Position numbers and translations under genes: made by a program. From NCBI GenBank assembly GCA_001443545.1, contig LMAD01000013.1:1-55167 (forward strand): a stretch of DNA of 55,167 nt, in the 5' to 3' direction. Under the pieces are notes generated by a model that was given only the letters and a program-made list of their open reading frames with translations, was not told the DNA's origin and did no database searches. The DNA comes from Acidimicrobiaceae bacterium RAAP-2 (GTDB lineage: Bacteria; Actinomycetota; Acidimicrobiia; Acidimicrobiales; RAAP-2). Shown here one piece after another: positions 18,416-26,880 of the stretch (positions are counted from its first letter, which is position 1; the number at the start of each line of letters is the position of its first letter).

Positions 18416-18854
18416 CGGCGCGCACTTCGACGCGAGACGCTCACCGCTGCGGTAGGTGGACCAATAGCGGGCGGCCAGCGTGGTCGGTCGTCCTAACGTT
18501 GAACAACTCGGTTCGGTCAGTGCTTCGCCCAACCAGCTCCTCGACGCTCCACCCCGACGGGCCATCCGATGAACGACGTCATCCACGATCACGTCATGCG
18601 GCCTATCGGAATCGCCCCCCTTAGCGACTCCGGTCCCTCCGTGCGCGACGAGTCCGTGCCGACCAATGGGTATACTCACCGTCCTGATCAGGTAGTACCA
18701 CGTCGAACCACCACTTCCTCGTTCGCCGAGGGCGAATCAGCACGGTCGTGTTCCGCGTCGTTGTTCGTGACATGGTGGAGTAGCCCAATTAGCGACGGGC
18801 GAGGTCGTTCGGAGCCCGTCGGGGGATACACTCCCGAAAAGGGAGGATTCCACT
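18416..18854. other. Gene-free stretch and leader of the neocarzinostatin-like gene
   Basis: No gene is supported; open frames on the minus strand here lack starts and motifs. The last 60 bases form a structured leader, described separately. Confidence 0.4.
18793..18846 (+). promoter_or_regulatory. Two-hairpin leader that hides the ribosome-binding site
   Basis: An 8-bp perfect stem, CGACGGGC (18793-18800) with GCCCGTCG (18814-18821), is followed by CTCCC (18831-18835), loop GAAAA (18836-18840) and GGGAG (18841-18845). The second stem covers the Shine-Dalgarno sequence GGGAGG (18841-18846), which sits 8 nt before ATG 18855. GGGGG (18821-18825) could pair instead with CTCCC, freeing the site, so two exclusive folds are possible. 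Confidence 0.5.
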
Positions 18855-20324
18855 ATGAAACGATTGTTCTCAACTGTGGCGGGCCTGGTACTGGTCGTCG
18901 GGAGCCTGGGCCTGGTCGGTGTCGCGAGCGCGAGCACCACGACGACAACGGCAACGATGACCGTCACCCCCAACACGGGGCTGACCGCGAATCAAAAAGT
19001 CGTCATCACCGGTACCGGCTTCACGACCAAAAACGCGCTGGTCGCCGTCGAATGCGTCGGGACGGCAACCACGGCTGCGGGCTGCGACCTTTCCGCCTTG
19101 ACGTCAATCAACGTAAACGCCGACGGGACGATCTCCGCCACTGACTTCTACGTGCAGACCGGTTCGATTGGCAACGGCACCTGTGGGACGTCAGCGTCCG
19201 ACACCCACTGCGCCATCGCAATCGGCACGCTCGCGGGCACCTTGGTCGCCGACGCGCCGATCACCTTTGCGACGAGCACGGCCGTCGCCGCGCCGTCGGT
19301 CACGGTGACCCCGTCGACCGGGCTCACCACCGGCCAGTCGGTCACCGTCACGGGATCGGGTTTCACCCCCGGTGACTCGCTCTACGTCCTCGAGTGCCTG
19401 GCCACGGCGACCGGGTCCACGGGTTGCGACGTTGCGAGTGAAAAGTCGGTCACGGCGAACAGCGATGGAACGCTGCCTTCGACCGCCTTCACCGTCGCGA
19501 CCGGGACCTTCGGGACTGGAACCTGCGGGACCTCGGCCACGGACCTCAGCGGTTGCGTGATCTCGGTCGCGAACGCGACCGGTGGCGATGTGGGAGTAGC
19601 CACGATCACCTTCGCGGCGACGACGACCCCGGCCGGTCCTGCAGTGGTGGTCAGCCCTTCGACCAACTTGAAGAACGGACAGACGGTCACCGTCACGGGA
19701 TCCGGTTTCACCCCCGGTGACTCGCTCTACGTCCTCGAGTGCCTGGCCACGGCGACCGGGGCCTCGGGTTGCAACGTTGCGACTGCGAAGTCGATCACGG
19801 CGAACAGCGACGGGACGCTCCCGTCCACGCCGTTCACCGTCGTGGCCGGAAAGATCGGATTGAGCGCCTGCGGCACGACGAGCGCGAACGCGGGTGGTTG
19901 CATCATCACGGTGGCTACCATCACGGGGACGGACACCGGTGCCGCCCCGATTCATTTCTACAAAAACAAGAAAAAGAACGTCCCGCGGAGGCTCTTCGTT
20001 CGCCCGTCGGTCAACCTGCGCAATGGACAGGTCGTCACCATCTTCGGACGTGGTTTCACACCGCGTGACCACGTCTACATCGTGGAGTGCCTCGTTGGCG
20101 CCGCCGGCCCAGGGAAGTGCGATCTCGGCTCGCTCAAGGCCGTAACGATTCGTCCGAACGGAGTGCTACCCAGCACGAAGTACCGCGTGGTGGCCGGCAA
20201 GATTGGTAGCGGTTTCTGCGGGACGACTCGAGCGAACCTACACGGATGCATGATCAGCGTCGCCAACGTGCACAAGGGAGACGAACCTTCAGAGGAAGTT
20301 GAGTTCAGCTTCGGGTGGCGGTAA
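18855..20324 (+). CDS. Secreted protein with four tandem neocarzinostatin-like domains
   Basis: The 489-aa product has a signal peptide (1-26, ending VGVASAS) and four repeats of about 116 aa starting near residues 34, 145, 261 and 377. This matches the roughly 113-aa mature length of neocarzinostatin and macromomycin. Each repeat reads like VTVTPSTGLTTGQSVTVTGS then GFTPGD, with a Cys pair 10 residues apart (LECLATATGSTGCD) and a second pair later (TCGTSATDLSGC). Family members are Ig-like seven-strand sandwiches; the founders carry enediyne chromophores, but no enediyne genes are nearby, so here the fold may serve another binding role. Start ATG 18855 with GGGAGG 8 nt upstream. The last repeat is more basic (KNKKKNVPRR precedes it). 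Confidence 0.87.
   Translation: MKRLFSTVAGLVLVVGSLGLVGVASASTTTTTATMTVTPNTGLTANQKVVITGTGFTTKNALVAVECVGTATTAAGCDLSALTSINVNADGTISATDFYVQTGSIGNGTCGTSASDTHCAIAIGTLAGTLVADAPITFATSTAVAAPSVTVTPSTGLTTGQSVTVTGSGFTPGDSLYVLECLATATGSTGCDVASEKSVTANSDGTLPSTAFTVATGTFGTGTCGTSATDLSGCVISVANATGGDVGVATITFAATTTPAGPAVVVSPSTNLKNGQTVTVTGSGFTPGDSLYVLECLATATGASGCNVATAKSITANSDGTLPSTPFTVVAGKIGLSACGTTSANAGGCIITVATITGTDTGAAPIHFYKNKKKNVPRRLFVRPSVNLRNGQVVTIFGRGFTPRDHVYIVECLVGAAGPGKCDLGSLKAVTIRPNGVLPSTKYRVVAGKIGSGFCGTTRANLHGCMISVANVHKGDEPSEEVEFSFGWR
19341..19760 (+). repeat. 75-bp near-identical direct repeat inside the neocarzinostatin-like gene
   Basis: Bases 19341-19415 and 19686-19760 match at 74 of 75 positions (TCGG versus TCCG). 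They encode the same part of domains 2 and 3. The surrounding domain sequence is less similar, which points to recent duplication or gene conversion. Confidence 0.85.
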
Positions 20325-20337
20325 CGCTCAATGGCCC

Positions 20338-20374
20338 GCCCCGCGTGCGACCCGACTGAGGCCGCACGCGGGGC
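20338..20374 (+). terminator. Strong GC hairpin after the neocarzinostatin-like gene
   Basis: A perfect 12-bp stem (GCCCCGCGTGCG at 20338-20349 with CGCACGCGGGGC at 20363-20374) around a 13-nt loop begins 14 bases past the stop codon. No T tract follows, as is common for terminators in high-GC Actinobacteria. Confidence 0.7.
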
Positions 20375-20590
20375 GTCTCGGCCCCAGTGCTGATCACCGG
20401 ACCGTCGACCGGTTCCAACCAGGCGATTCTCCACGCTGGCGACGGCCCCGGGTGAATGCAACGTGGTCCTCGCGTGTGCACTAGCCAGGATCGGCGAGAC
20501 GGTGGTCGAGCCGATGACTAAACTCGGTTCTCCCCAATTACCTGAGCTGCGTGAAATCATCGGAGGCTCCCCGGACGAGAGGAATCAACG

Positions 20591-21835
20591 ATGAACCAAT
20601 TCGACGAGCTCGAATCGAACGTGCGCTACTACTGCCGCCGGTGGCCCGTCGTCTTCTCCACGGCCGCGGGGGCAACCATCACCGCCGAAGACGGTACCCG
20701 GTACCTGGACTTCTTCGCGGGCGCCGGTGCCCTCTCGTACGGCCACAACAATCCGGTGTTGGTCGACGTCGCCATCGAACACCTGCGCGCCGGCAAGTTG
20801 ATGCACAGTCTCGACACCTTCACCGTCGAGAAGCGCCGCTTTCTCGAGGCGATGCAGCAGCACGTCTTGGCCCCTCGTCAGTTGGACATGGTGGTCCAGA
20901 CCGTTGGCCCGACCGGCGCAACCGCCGTCGAGGCCGCATTGCAACTGGCCCAGAAGATAACGGGGAACCGGGCCGTCGTCGGCTTCGAGGGCAGCTACCA
21001 CGGTATGACCTATCGGACCGCCTCGATCTCGGCGTCGATGGCCGGTCGAGCGCTCGTCGCGCACGTGAAGGAGTTCGTCGCACTCCCCTACGTCGAACGC
21101 GCGACTGAGCAAGACCTGGCCCTGCTCGAGCGCACGCTTCGGTCTTCGGTCGACGGTCAGCGAATCGGAGCCGTCATCATCGAGCCCACCCAGGGCGAGG
21201 GCGGCGCGCGCCCCTTCGATCCGGTGTACCTACGAGCCATCCGTGAACACTGCAGCGAATTGGGTGTCGTCGTCATCGCCGACGAGGTACAGGCCGGCGT
21301 CGGGAGAACCGGTCCCTTCTTCTCCTTCGAGGGTTCGGGGCTCGACCCCGACATCGTCTGCGTCTCCAAGTCGATCAGCGGGCTCGGGCTGCCGATGGCG
21401 TTGAACCTCATCCGACGCGACCTGGATCGCTGGGAGTTCGGTGAATTCTCGGGCACCTTCCGCGGCAATAACTTGGCCTTCGCGACCTCGACTCGAATGC
21501 TCGAGACCTACTGGACCGACTCCAACCTCGAAAAGAGCACCGAGCTGCGCGGTCACGCCGTGCGCGCCGCCCTCGAAGGAATGTCGGCCCAGTTCGGCGA
21601 CGGCCGATTTACGGTTCGGGGAAACGGACTACTCTGCGGTCTCGACGTCGGCGACACTCGCCTCGCCGCCGACATCGCTTCGGCGGCCTTCGAGCGTCGC
21701 TTGATCGTCGAAACCTGCGGGGCCGGTGACACCACGGTCAAACTCCTGGCACCGCTCGTCATCGACGACGACGAGTTGACTGATGGGCTCGAGCGACTCG
21801 GCGACGCCGTCGACCAGGCGTGCTCCGTTCGGTGA
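20591..21835 (+). CDS. dat: L-2,4-diaminobutyrate:2-oxoglutarate aminotransferase
   Basis: A 414-aa class-III PLP aminotransferase. Such enzymes make L-2,4-diaminobutyrate from aspartate 4-semialdehyde with glutamate as donor. Features: FFAGAGALSYGHNNP (substrate pocket), GPTGATAVEAALQLA (phosphate binding), EGSYHGMTYRTASIS, ADEVQAGVGRTG with the PLP-stacking Asp, and the Schiff-base Lys260 in VSKSISGLG. Ribosome-binding site GAGAGGAA about 7 nt before the ATG. The next gene overlaps by 4 bases and encodes the matching decarboxylase. EctB of ectoine synthesis is the same family, but no ectA or ectC lies alongside, so the diaminopropane route is favoured. Confidence 0.88.
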   Translation: MNQFDELESNVRYYCRRWPVVFSTAAGATITAEDGTRYLDFFAGAGALSYGHNNPVLVDVAIEHLRAGKLMHSLDTFTVEKRRFLEAMQQHVLAPRQLDMVVQTVGPTGATAVEAALQLAQKITGNRAVVGFEGSYHGMTYRTASISASMAGRALVAHVKEFVALPYVERATEQDLALLERTLRSSVDGQRIGAVIIEPTQGEGGARPFDPVYLRAIREHCSELGVVVIADEVQAGVGRTGPFFSFEGSGLDPDIVCVSKSISGLGLPMALNLIRRDLDRWEFGEFSGTFRGNNLAFATSTRMLETYWTDSNLEKSTELRGHAVRAALEGMSAQFGDGRFTVRGNGLLCGLDVGDTRLAADIASAAFERRLIVETCGAGDTTVKLLAPLVIDDDELTDGLERLGDAVDQACSVR

Positions 21836-23286
21836 GCGGCACCCCGAACTGGCGAGACCTCGTCGTCACGATGGACGACCGGAGTCTGGACGCGTTAGCC
21901 CTCGCGGCCGACGCAACGGTCGAGAGCCTCCGTGAAACGACGTCCGGCCCCCGGTCAGATCGGGCTCCGGCCGCCATCCGGGCGCTCGTTCGTTCGCTCG
22001 ACATCTGCCCCGACGAACCGACGGAACTCGCCACCGTCCTCGCCGACTTCGCCACCGCGGCGTGGACCCACGGCGTCGTCCCGAGCGACCCGGCCTGCGT
22101 CGCCCACCTCCACCCGCCGACCTTGCAGCCGGCCGTCGTCACCGAGTTGGCTATTGCGGCCACCAACCAGTCGATGGACTCGTGGGACCAGGCGCCCGCC
22201 GCGACCGAGATCGAGTTGTACCTCATGGAGTGGCTGGCCGGATTGATCGGATTCCCCGACAGCGGGTCGGGCGTAATGACGTCGGGTGGGACCGCGTCGA
22301 ACCTGCTCGGCGTCACGCTCGCGCGTTCGTGGGCGGCCGCCAACGCGGGGGTCGACGTCTTGAAGACGGGGCTACCGCCCGAGGCGGCCGACTGGCGGAT
22401 CCTCTGCTCGGACCAGGCGCACTTCTCGGTGCATCGGGCCGCCGCCCAACTCGGCCTCGGACGGGACGCGGTCATCGTGGTGGCCACGACCTCGTCGGGC
22501 TCGCTCGACGTCAGCGCGCTCGACCACGAACTCCAACGTCTCGAGTCCGCCGGTCGGCGAGCCATCGCCATCGTGGGCACGGCCGGGACTACGGACCTCG
22601 GCGCTATCGATCCGTTGACCGAGGTAGCCGAACGAGCTCGGCGTCACGGCGCCTGGTTCCACGTCGACGCCGCCGTCGCGGGCGCACTGCTCCTCTCCGA
22701 TCGACTCCGCGGCGAACTGGCCGGCATCGAGCTCGCGGACTCCGTGACCATCGACTTCCACAAACTGTGGTGGCAGCCCTTCAACGCGAGCGCCCTGGTC
22801 GTTCGCGACGAGGCTCGCTTCGAGCTGCTACGCGTGCGCTCCGACTACCTCGATCGCGGCGATGAACTCGAGGGGATGGTGAACCTCGTTGGCCGTTCGC
22901 TGGACACGTCGCGCCGCTTTGACGCGGCCAAGGTCGTCGTCACGCTACGAACCCTCGGCCGTTGTGCGCTCTCGGACATGCTCGAACACCTCCTCGATCT
23001 CGCGTCGTACGCCGGCTCGATGATCGCCGCGGAGCCCACCCTCGAACTCGTCGCGACGCCGACCCTGACCACGTGCGTCTTCGGCGCTCCCGGCGCCAGT
23101 GCCGACGACCTGCGACGGGTCCAGCAACGTCTGCTCGCGCGCGGTGCGATGGTGCTCGGTCGCACGCAGATCAAGGGCCGCGCCGCGCTGAAGTTCACCT
23201 TCATGAATCCGCTCACGTCGAACGAGGACGTGGAGCGGCTCGTGGGGATGGTCGTCGATGAGCTGCGTGCGGCGGTGGGATCGTAA
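21832..23286 (+). CDS. ddc: L-2,4-diaminobutyrate decarboxylase (group II PLP decarboxylase)
   Basis: A 484-aa PLP enzyme expected to convert L-2,4-diaminobutyrate to 1,3-diaminopropane. The PLP Lys311 lies in TIDFHKLWWQPFNAS, preceded by the family's HVDAAVAGALLLS and by IVGTAGTTDLGAIDPL. TSGGTASNLLGVTLAR binds the cofactor phosphate. The start is placed at GTG 21832, overlapping the dat stop as GTGA; GTG 21820 is possible. Pairing with dat identifies the substrate better than sequence alone, since related enzymes use glutamate, tyrosine or cysteine sulfinate. No polyamine-extending gene is adjacent. Confidence 0.85.
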   Translation: MSGTPNWRDLVVTMDDRSLDALALAADATVESLRETTSGPRSDRAPAAIRALVRSLDICPDEPTELATVLADFATAAWTHGVVPSDPACVAHLHPPTLQPAVVTELAIAATNQSMDSWDQAPAATEIELYLMEWLAGLIGFPDSGSGVMTSGGTASNLLGVTLARSWAAANAGVDVLKTGLPPEAADWRILCSDQAHFSVHRAAAQLGLGRDAVIVVATTSSGSLDVSALDHELQRLESAGRRAIAIVGTAGTTDLGAIDPLTEVAERARRHGAWFHVDAAVAGALLLSDRLRGELAGIELADSVTIDFHKLWWQPFNASALVVRDEARFELLRVRSDYLDRGDELEGMVNLVGRSLDTSRRFDAAKVVVTLRTLGRCALSDMLEHLLDLASYAGSMIAAEPTLELVATPTLTTCVFGAPGASADDLRRVQQRLLARGAMVLGRTQIKGRAALKFTFMNPLTSNEDVERLVGMVVDELRAAVGS

Positions 23287-23361
23287 CGGGTCGGGGCGCC
23301 GTCCCCGGGGCGGGCGGATCGCAACCGACAGAGGTGGCGACGAAGGAGACGTGACGGGCAA

Positions 23362-24129
23362 TCAGGTGACGGCGCCGTTGGGCTCGACGTCCATCCCCGG
23401 TGGTCGAAAGGTCGCGAATGGATCGGTGACCCGCAGCGTCCGTTCGCGAAATCGATAGAGCGTCGCCGGCCGGCCGCCCGACGACGACGAAGAAGTCCGG
23501 CGACCGGTCGACTCAATGATCCGACGTCGCAGGAGGACCCGCTGCAGGTTGGTCGGGGATACCGCGTGTCCGAGGCACGCCTCGTAGACGACCCGCAGCT
23601 CGGCGATGGTGAAATACGCGGGCACGAGCGCGAAGGCCAGGTTGGTGTAGGTCAACTTCGCGCGCAGACGCTCCAACCCCGAACGGATGATCGACGAGTG
23701 GTCGAAGGCCGTCGGCGGGAGGTGAGCGGCGGGGAACCACGCGGTATCGTCCGGGATCGTCGGGTTCACGTCCGTCGAGACGAGTGCGACGTACGCCGTC
23801 GCGATGACCCGGCCGCGAGGGTCTCGATCGACGTCGCTGCGCGTCTCCAACTGTTCGAGGAATCCGATGTCCGTGAGGTCGACCTTGACGGCGAGGTGGC
23901 GGCTCAACGACGTGCCGAGTCGCTCCTCGACGGCGAGTGAACCGCCGGGCAGCGACCACCGGCCGGCGAAGGGTTCGCGCGCGCGTCGCCAGAGCAGCAC
24001 GTGCATCGAGCCGTCACGCACTTGGAACACCGCGGCCAGCGCTTCGTGCTCGTACCGGCGCGACGAGCCGTCGCCACCACCGGTTCCACCAGGTGGGTTG
24101 TCGGGCTCTTGACGTGACACACGGCCCAT
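23362..24129 (-). CDS. nrtR: NrtR-family Nudix-domain transcriptional regulator of NAD synthesis
   Basis: A 255-aa two-domain protein: a Nudix-like sensor (about 25-160) and a C-terminal winged helix (about 165-245) containing AFALVPAYFTIAELRVVYEA and PTNLQRVLLRRRIIESTGRR. NrtR repressors bind ADP-ribose or NAD-related ligands and control NAD genes. The Nudix box reads GGSLAVEERLGTSLSRHLAV: the first G and E are kept but the catalytic REUxEE core is replaced (SRHLAV), so it should sense rather than hydrolyse. It is divergent from nadABC with a palindrome between them. It ends 75 bases from ddc, convergently. Confidence 0.87.
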   Translation of the reverse strand: MGRVSRQEPDNPPGGTGGGDGSSRRYEHEALAAVFQVRDGSMHVLLWRRAREPFAGRWSLPGGSLAVEERLGTSLSRHLAVKVDLTDIGFLEQLETRSDVDRDPRGRVIATAYVALVSTDVNPTIPDDTAWFPAAHLPPTAFDHSSIIRSGLERLRAKLTYTNLAFALVPAYFTIAELRVVYEACLGHAVSPTNLQRVLLRRRIIESTGRRTSSSSSGGRPATLYRFRERTLRVTDPFATFRPPGMDVEPNGAVT

Positions 24130-24146
24130 GGTACCGTCACGGTATG

Positions 24147-24169
24147 GTTTTCGCCTTATAGGCGATAAC
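24147..24169. promoter_or_regulatory. Palindromic operator, probable NrtR site
   Basis: Arms TCGCCT (24151-24156) and AGGCGA (24160-24165) flank TAT. After one unpaired base on each side the symmetry extends to GTT (24147-24149) and AAC (24167-24169). It lies 17 bases upstream of the nrtR start and 75 bases upstream of nadA, so one bound dimer could control both. The sequence symmetry is seen directly; the identity of the binding protein is inferred. Confidence 0.65.
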
Positions 24170-24172
24170 TAC

Positions 24173-24231
24173 GGAGAGAGATGCTCTCCTCGCGGCGTAC
24201 GGACAACCCGTTGATCCCTCCGCCCCGTACC
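24173..24231 (+). promoter_or_regulatory. Hairpins in the nadA leader
   Basis: GGAGAG (24173-24178) pairs with CTCTCC (24184-24189) around AGATG. GTACGG (24196-24201) can pair with CCGTAC (24226-24231). These may only shape the leader; no match to the known NAD+ riboswitch consensus was recognised. Confidence 0.3.
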
Positions 24232-24244
24232 GGCGAGGTGACCA

Positions 24245-25243
24245 GTGACAACTACCGCAACCACCCTCGAGCAGCGTCGCGAGCGCGATTGGTCGAACGA
24301 AGTCCGTCGACTCGCCCGCGAGCGCGACGCGATCATCCTCGCCCACAACTACCAGCGGCCCGAGATTCAAGACGTCGCCGACCACGTTGGCGATTCACTC
24401 GCCCTCTCTCGCATCGCCGCCGCGAGTGCGGCCTCGACCATCGTCTTCGCGGGGGTCTACTTCATGGCCGAGACCGCCAAGATCCTGGCGCCGGATAAGA
24501 CGGTGCTCATCCCCGATTCCCGAGCGGGCTGCTCGCTCGCCGACAGTATCGACGCCGATCAGCTCCGGGCGTGGAAGTCCGAACATCCCAACGCCGTCGT
24601 GGTCGCGTACGTGAACACGAGTGCCGACGTCAAGGCCGAGTGCGACCTCTGTTGCACGTCGGCGAACGCCGTCGAGATCGTGGCCGCAGTCCCGGCTGAC
24701 CGAGAAGTGCTCTTCCTGCCCGATCAGTTCCTCGGCGCCCACGTGCAGCGAGCGACCGGCCGAACGAACATGCACGTCTGGATGGGCGAGTGCCACGTCC
24801 ACGCCGGGATCAGTCCCCAAGAGCTCCGTGCCAAGGCGGAGGCCGCACCCGAATCGGAACTCTTCATCCACCCCGAGTGCGGTTGCGCCACGTCGGCGCT
24901 GTGGCTCACGGGGACCGGCGATCTCCCCGCCGAACGCACGCACGTGCTGTCCACCGGGGGGATGCTCGAACGTGCGAGAACGACGCGGGCGCCGTCGGTC
25001 TTGGTCGCCACCGAGACCGGGATGTTGCACCAGCTCCGCCGGGCCAATCCCGCGGTCTCCTGGGAACCCGTGAACGCGAGGGCCGAGTGCACCTACATGA
25101 AGATGACCACGCGCGAAGTCCTGCTCTCGTGTCTGCGCGACGGGACGACCGAGGTGCTCGTCGATCCCGACGTCGCTCGCCGGGCGCGGCGTGCCGTCGA
25201 CGCCATGATCGCGGTCGGCGCGTCAACATCGGTGGGCGAATGA
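24245..25243 (+). CDS. nadA: Quinolinate synthase A
   Basis: NadA condenses iminoaspartate with dihydroxyacetone phosphate to give quinolinate, using a [4Fe-4S] cluster. The 332-aa protein begins on GTG with a GGCGAGG ribosome-binding site. Substrate motif HNYQ is at 34-37. The three cluster Cys candidates are in DSRAGCSLAD, FIHPECGC and AECTYMKMTT, as in the family. ETGMLHQLRRANP is also typical. The stop overlaps the nadB start (ATGA), indicating coupled translation. Probably under NrtR control. Confidence 0.96.
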   Translation: MTTTATTLEQRRERDWSNEVRRLARERDAIILAHNYQRPEIQDVADHVGDSLALSRIAAASAASTIVFAGVYFMAETAKILAPDKTVLIPDSRAGCSLADSIDADQLRAWKSEHPNAVVVAYVNTSADVKAECDLCCTSANAVEIVAAVPADREVLFLPDQFLGAHVQRATGRTNMHVWMGECHVHAGISPQELRAKAEAAPESELFIHPECGCATSALWLTGTGDLPAERTHVLSTGGMLERARTTRAPSVLVATETGMLHQLRRANPAVSWEPVNARAECTYMKMTTREVLLSCLRDGTTEVLVDPDVARRARRAVDAMIAVGASTSVGE

Positions 25244-26880
25244 ACGGCGGCCCGATCCGTTACTTCCCGGCCGTAGCCCACTCGTGGAGTCGAGAGAGCG
25301 ACGTCGTCGTCATCGGCGCCGGCGCGGCCGGGCTGAGCGCCGCCTTGGAGGCGTCGGGCCGTGGCCATCGGGTGACCCTGATCTGCAAGGCCGGTCTCGC
25401 GAGCGGGTCCACACTCCACGCGCAGGGCGGGATGGCGGCCGTTTCGAGCCCCGGCGACTCTCGGCGCTCCCACGTCGAAGACACCCTGATCGCCGCGGCC
25501 GGAATCGCCGACGAGACCGCGGTGCGCCAGCTCGTGGACGCCGCTCCGGCGACGGTACGGTACCTGGAGTCTCTCGGCGCCCGATTCGACGCGGGAGCGC
25601 TCGGCCTCGAGGGCGGCCATTCGCATCACCGCATCGTCCACGCGGGCGGCGACGCGATCGGTGCCGAACTGCACCGGGTCCTGCTCGCGGCGGTTCGAAA
25701 CTCCGACGTCGAGATCCTGGAGTACACCGTCGCGATCGACGCCCTTCGATCGACGCGCGGCGAGGTGGTCGGCGTCGTGGCGGGTCGATACGGCCCGTCC
25801 GATACCGTGCGGTTCGAGGTCGGCGTGATCGGCGCGCGCGCCGTCATCGTGGCCACCGGCGGCTTCGGTCAGGCCTTCACGACCTCGACCAATCCGCCCG
25901 ATGTCACCGGCGACGGACTCGCGTTCGCGGCCCGCGCGGGAGCCGAACTGACCAACGTGGAGTTCGTGCAGTTCCACCCCACCGTCGTCTACGTCCCGGG
26001 CCACCGCGGCCAGTCCGCCCTCATCACCGAGGCCATCCGGGGAGCCGGCGCCACCATCGTCGACGCCAGCGGCGATCCGGTGATGCGCGGGCGTCACGAA
26101 CGTGGTGATCTCGCGCCGCGCGACGTCGTCGCCTTCTCGATGTTCCAGCGCATGCACGCCGGTGCCGAGCCGTTGCGCAACCTCTGGCTCGACGCGCGAT
26201 CAATCGGGACGTCTCGACTGGAGCGCGAGTTCCCCACGACCGTCTCGCTCTGTCGACAGGCGGGATTCGATCCGGCGTACGATCTGGTGCCCATCGCGCC
26301 GGGCGCGCACTACGCCTGCGGGGGTATCCGTGCCGATATGGACGGTGCGACGTCCGTGACCGGGTTGTACGCGATCGGTGAGGCGGCGTCCACGGGGGTG
26401 CACGGCGCCAACCGCTTGGCGTCCAATTCGCTTACCGAAGCGGTGATCACGGGACGCCGCCTCGCTCGGCGCCTGGACGAGCTGTTGGCCTATTCCTCCG
26501 GCCCGTTCGGTGACCACGACGTGATCGCCTCGTTGAGTGGTCGCGGCGTCGACCCGAGCACCCGCGATGCACTGGCGGCCCAGATGTCGGCCGACGTCGG
26601 TGTCGTACGGGATCGAGACGGTCTCGAGCGCGCACTCGATCGATTGGCCACCACACCCGACGCGCGCGAGCCCGAGATCACCGTCGCGCTCCTCGAGGCG
26701 ACCAACCTCCACACCGTCTCGCACCTCGTCACCTGGGCGGCGTCCTTGCGCGAAGAGAGCCGGGGGGCACACCGTCGACGAGATTTCCCGGCCGTCTCAC
26801 CACTCTGGGAACACCCAATCCCGCTCCGAGTGGTCGACGATCAGATCGGCGCTTACGGGCGCGCCACCGCCGACGCATGA
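25240..26880 (+). CDS. nadB: L-aspartate oxidase
   Basis: A 546-aa FAD enzyme that oxidises aspartate to iminoaspartate for NadA. The dinucleotide motif is VVVIGAGAAGLSAALEASGR (about 19-38). Substrate-site sequences include LHAQGGMAA, EFVQFHPTVVY, HYACGGIRADMDG and GLYAIGEAASTGVHGANRLA. The C-terminal helical part carries REESRGAHRRRDFP. I chose ATG 25240, overlapping the nadA stop; the frame stays open further upstream, but that part lies inside nadA. The same family includes succinate dehydrogenase, but the operon fixes the identity. Confidence 0.96.
   Translation: MNGGPIRYFPAVAHSWSRESDVVVIGAGAAGLSAALEASGRGHRVTLICKAGLASGSTLHAQGGMAAVSSPGDSRRSHVEDTLIAAAGIADETAVRQLVDAAPATVRYLESLGARFDAGALGLEGGHSHHRIVHAGGDAIGAELHRVLLAAVRNSDVEILEYTVAIDALRSTRGEVVGVVAGRYGPSDTVRFEVGVIGARAVIVATGGFGQAFTTSTNPPDVTGDGLAFAARAGAELTNVEFVQFHPTVVYVPGHRGQSALITEAIRGAGATIVDASGDPVMRGRHERGDLAPRDVVAFSMFQRMHAGAEPLRNLWLDARSIGTSRLEREFPTTVSLCRQAGFDPAYDLVPIAPGAHYACGGIRADMDGATSVTGLYAIGEAASTGVHGANRLASNSLTEAVITGRRLARRLDELLAYSSGPFGDHDVIASLSGRGVDPSTRDALAAQMSADVGVVRDRDGLERALDRLATTPDAREPEITVALLEATNLHTVSHLVTWAASLREESRGAHRRRDFPAVSPLWEHPIPLRVVDDQIGAYGRATADA

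Noticed and set aside
18308..18679. 123-codon minus-strand frame
   Set aside because: Overlaps the end of the large membrane-protein gene and has no motif.
18855..20324. Enediyne antibiotic cluster
   Set aside because: The apoprotein-like fold is present, but no polyketide synthase or chromophore gene lies in the window.
20591..23286. Ectoine or siderophore operon
   Set aside because: An EctB-like aminotransferase is present, but ectA/ectC and NIS or NRPS siderophore genes are absent; the decarboxylase points to diaminopropane.
24170..24244. NAD+ riboswitch in the nadA leader
   Set aside because: Two simple hairpins are present, but I could not match the known consensus; a nearby NrtR regulator explains control.
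24790..25239. N-terminal extension of nadB
   Set aside because: Lies inside nadA and is Arg-rich; the true start at 25240 overlaps the nadA stop and begins a normal L-aspartate oxidase.
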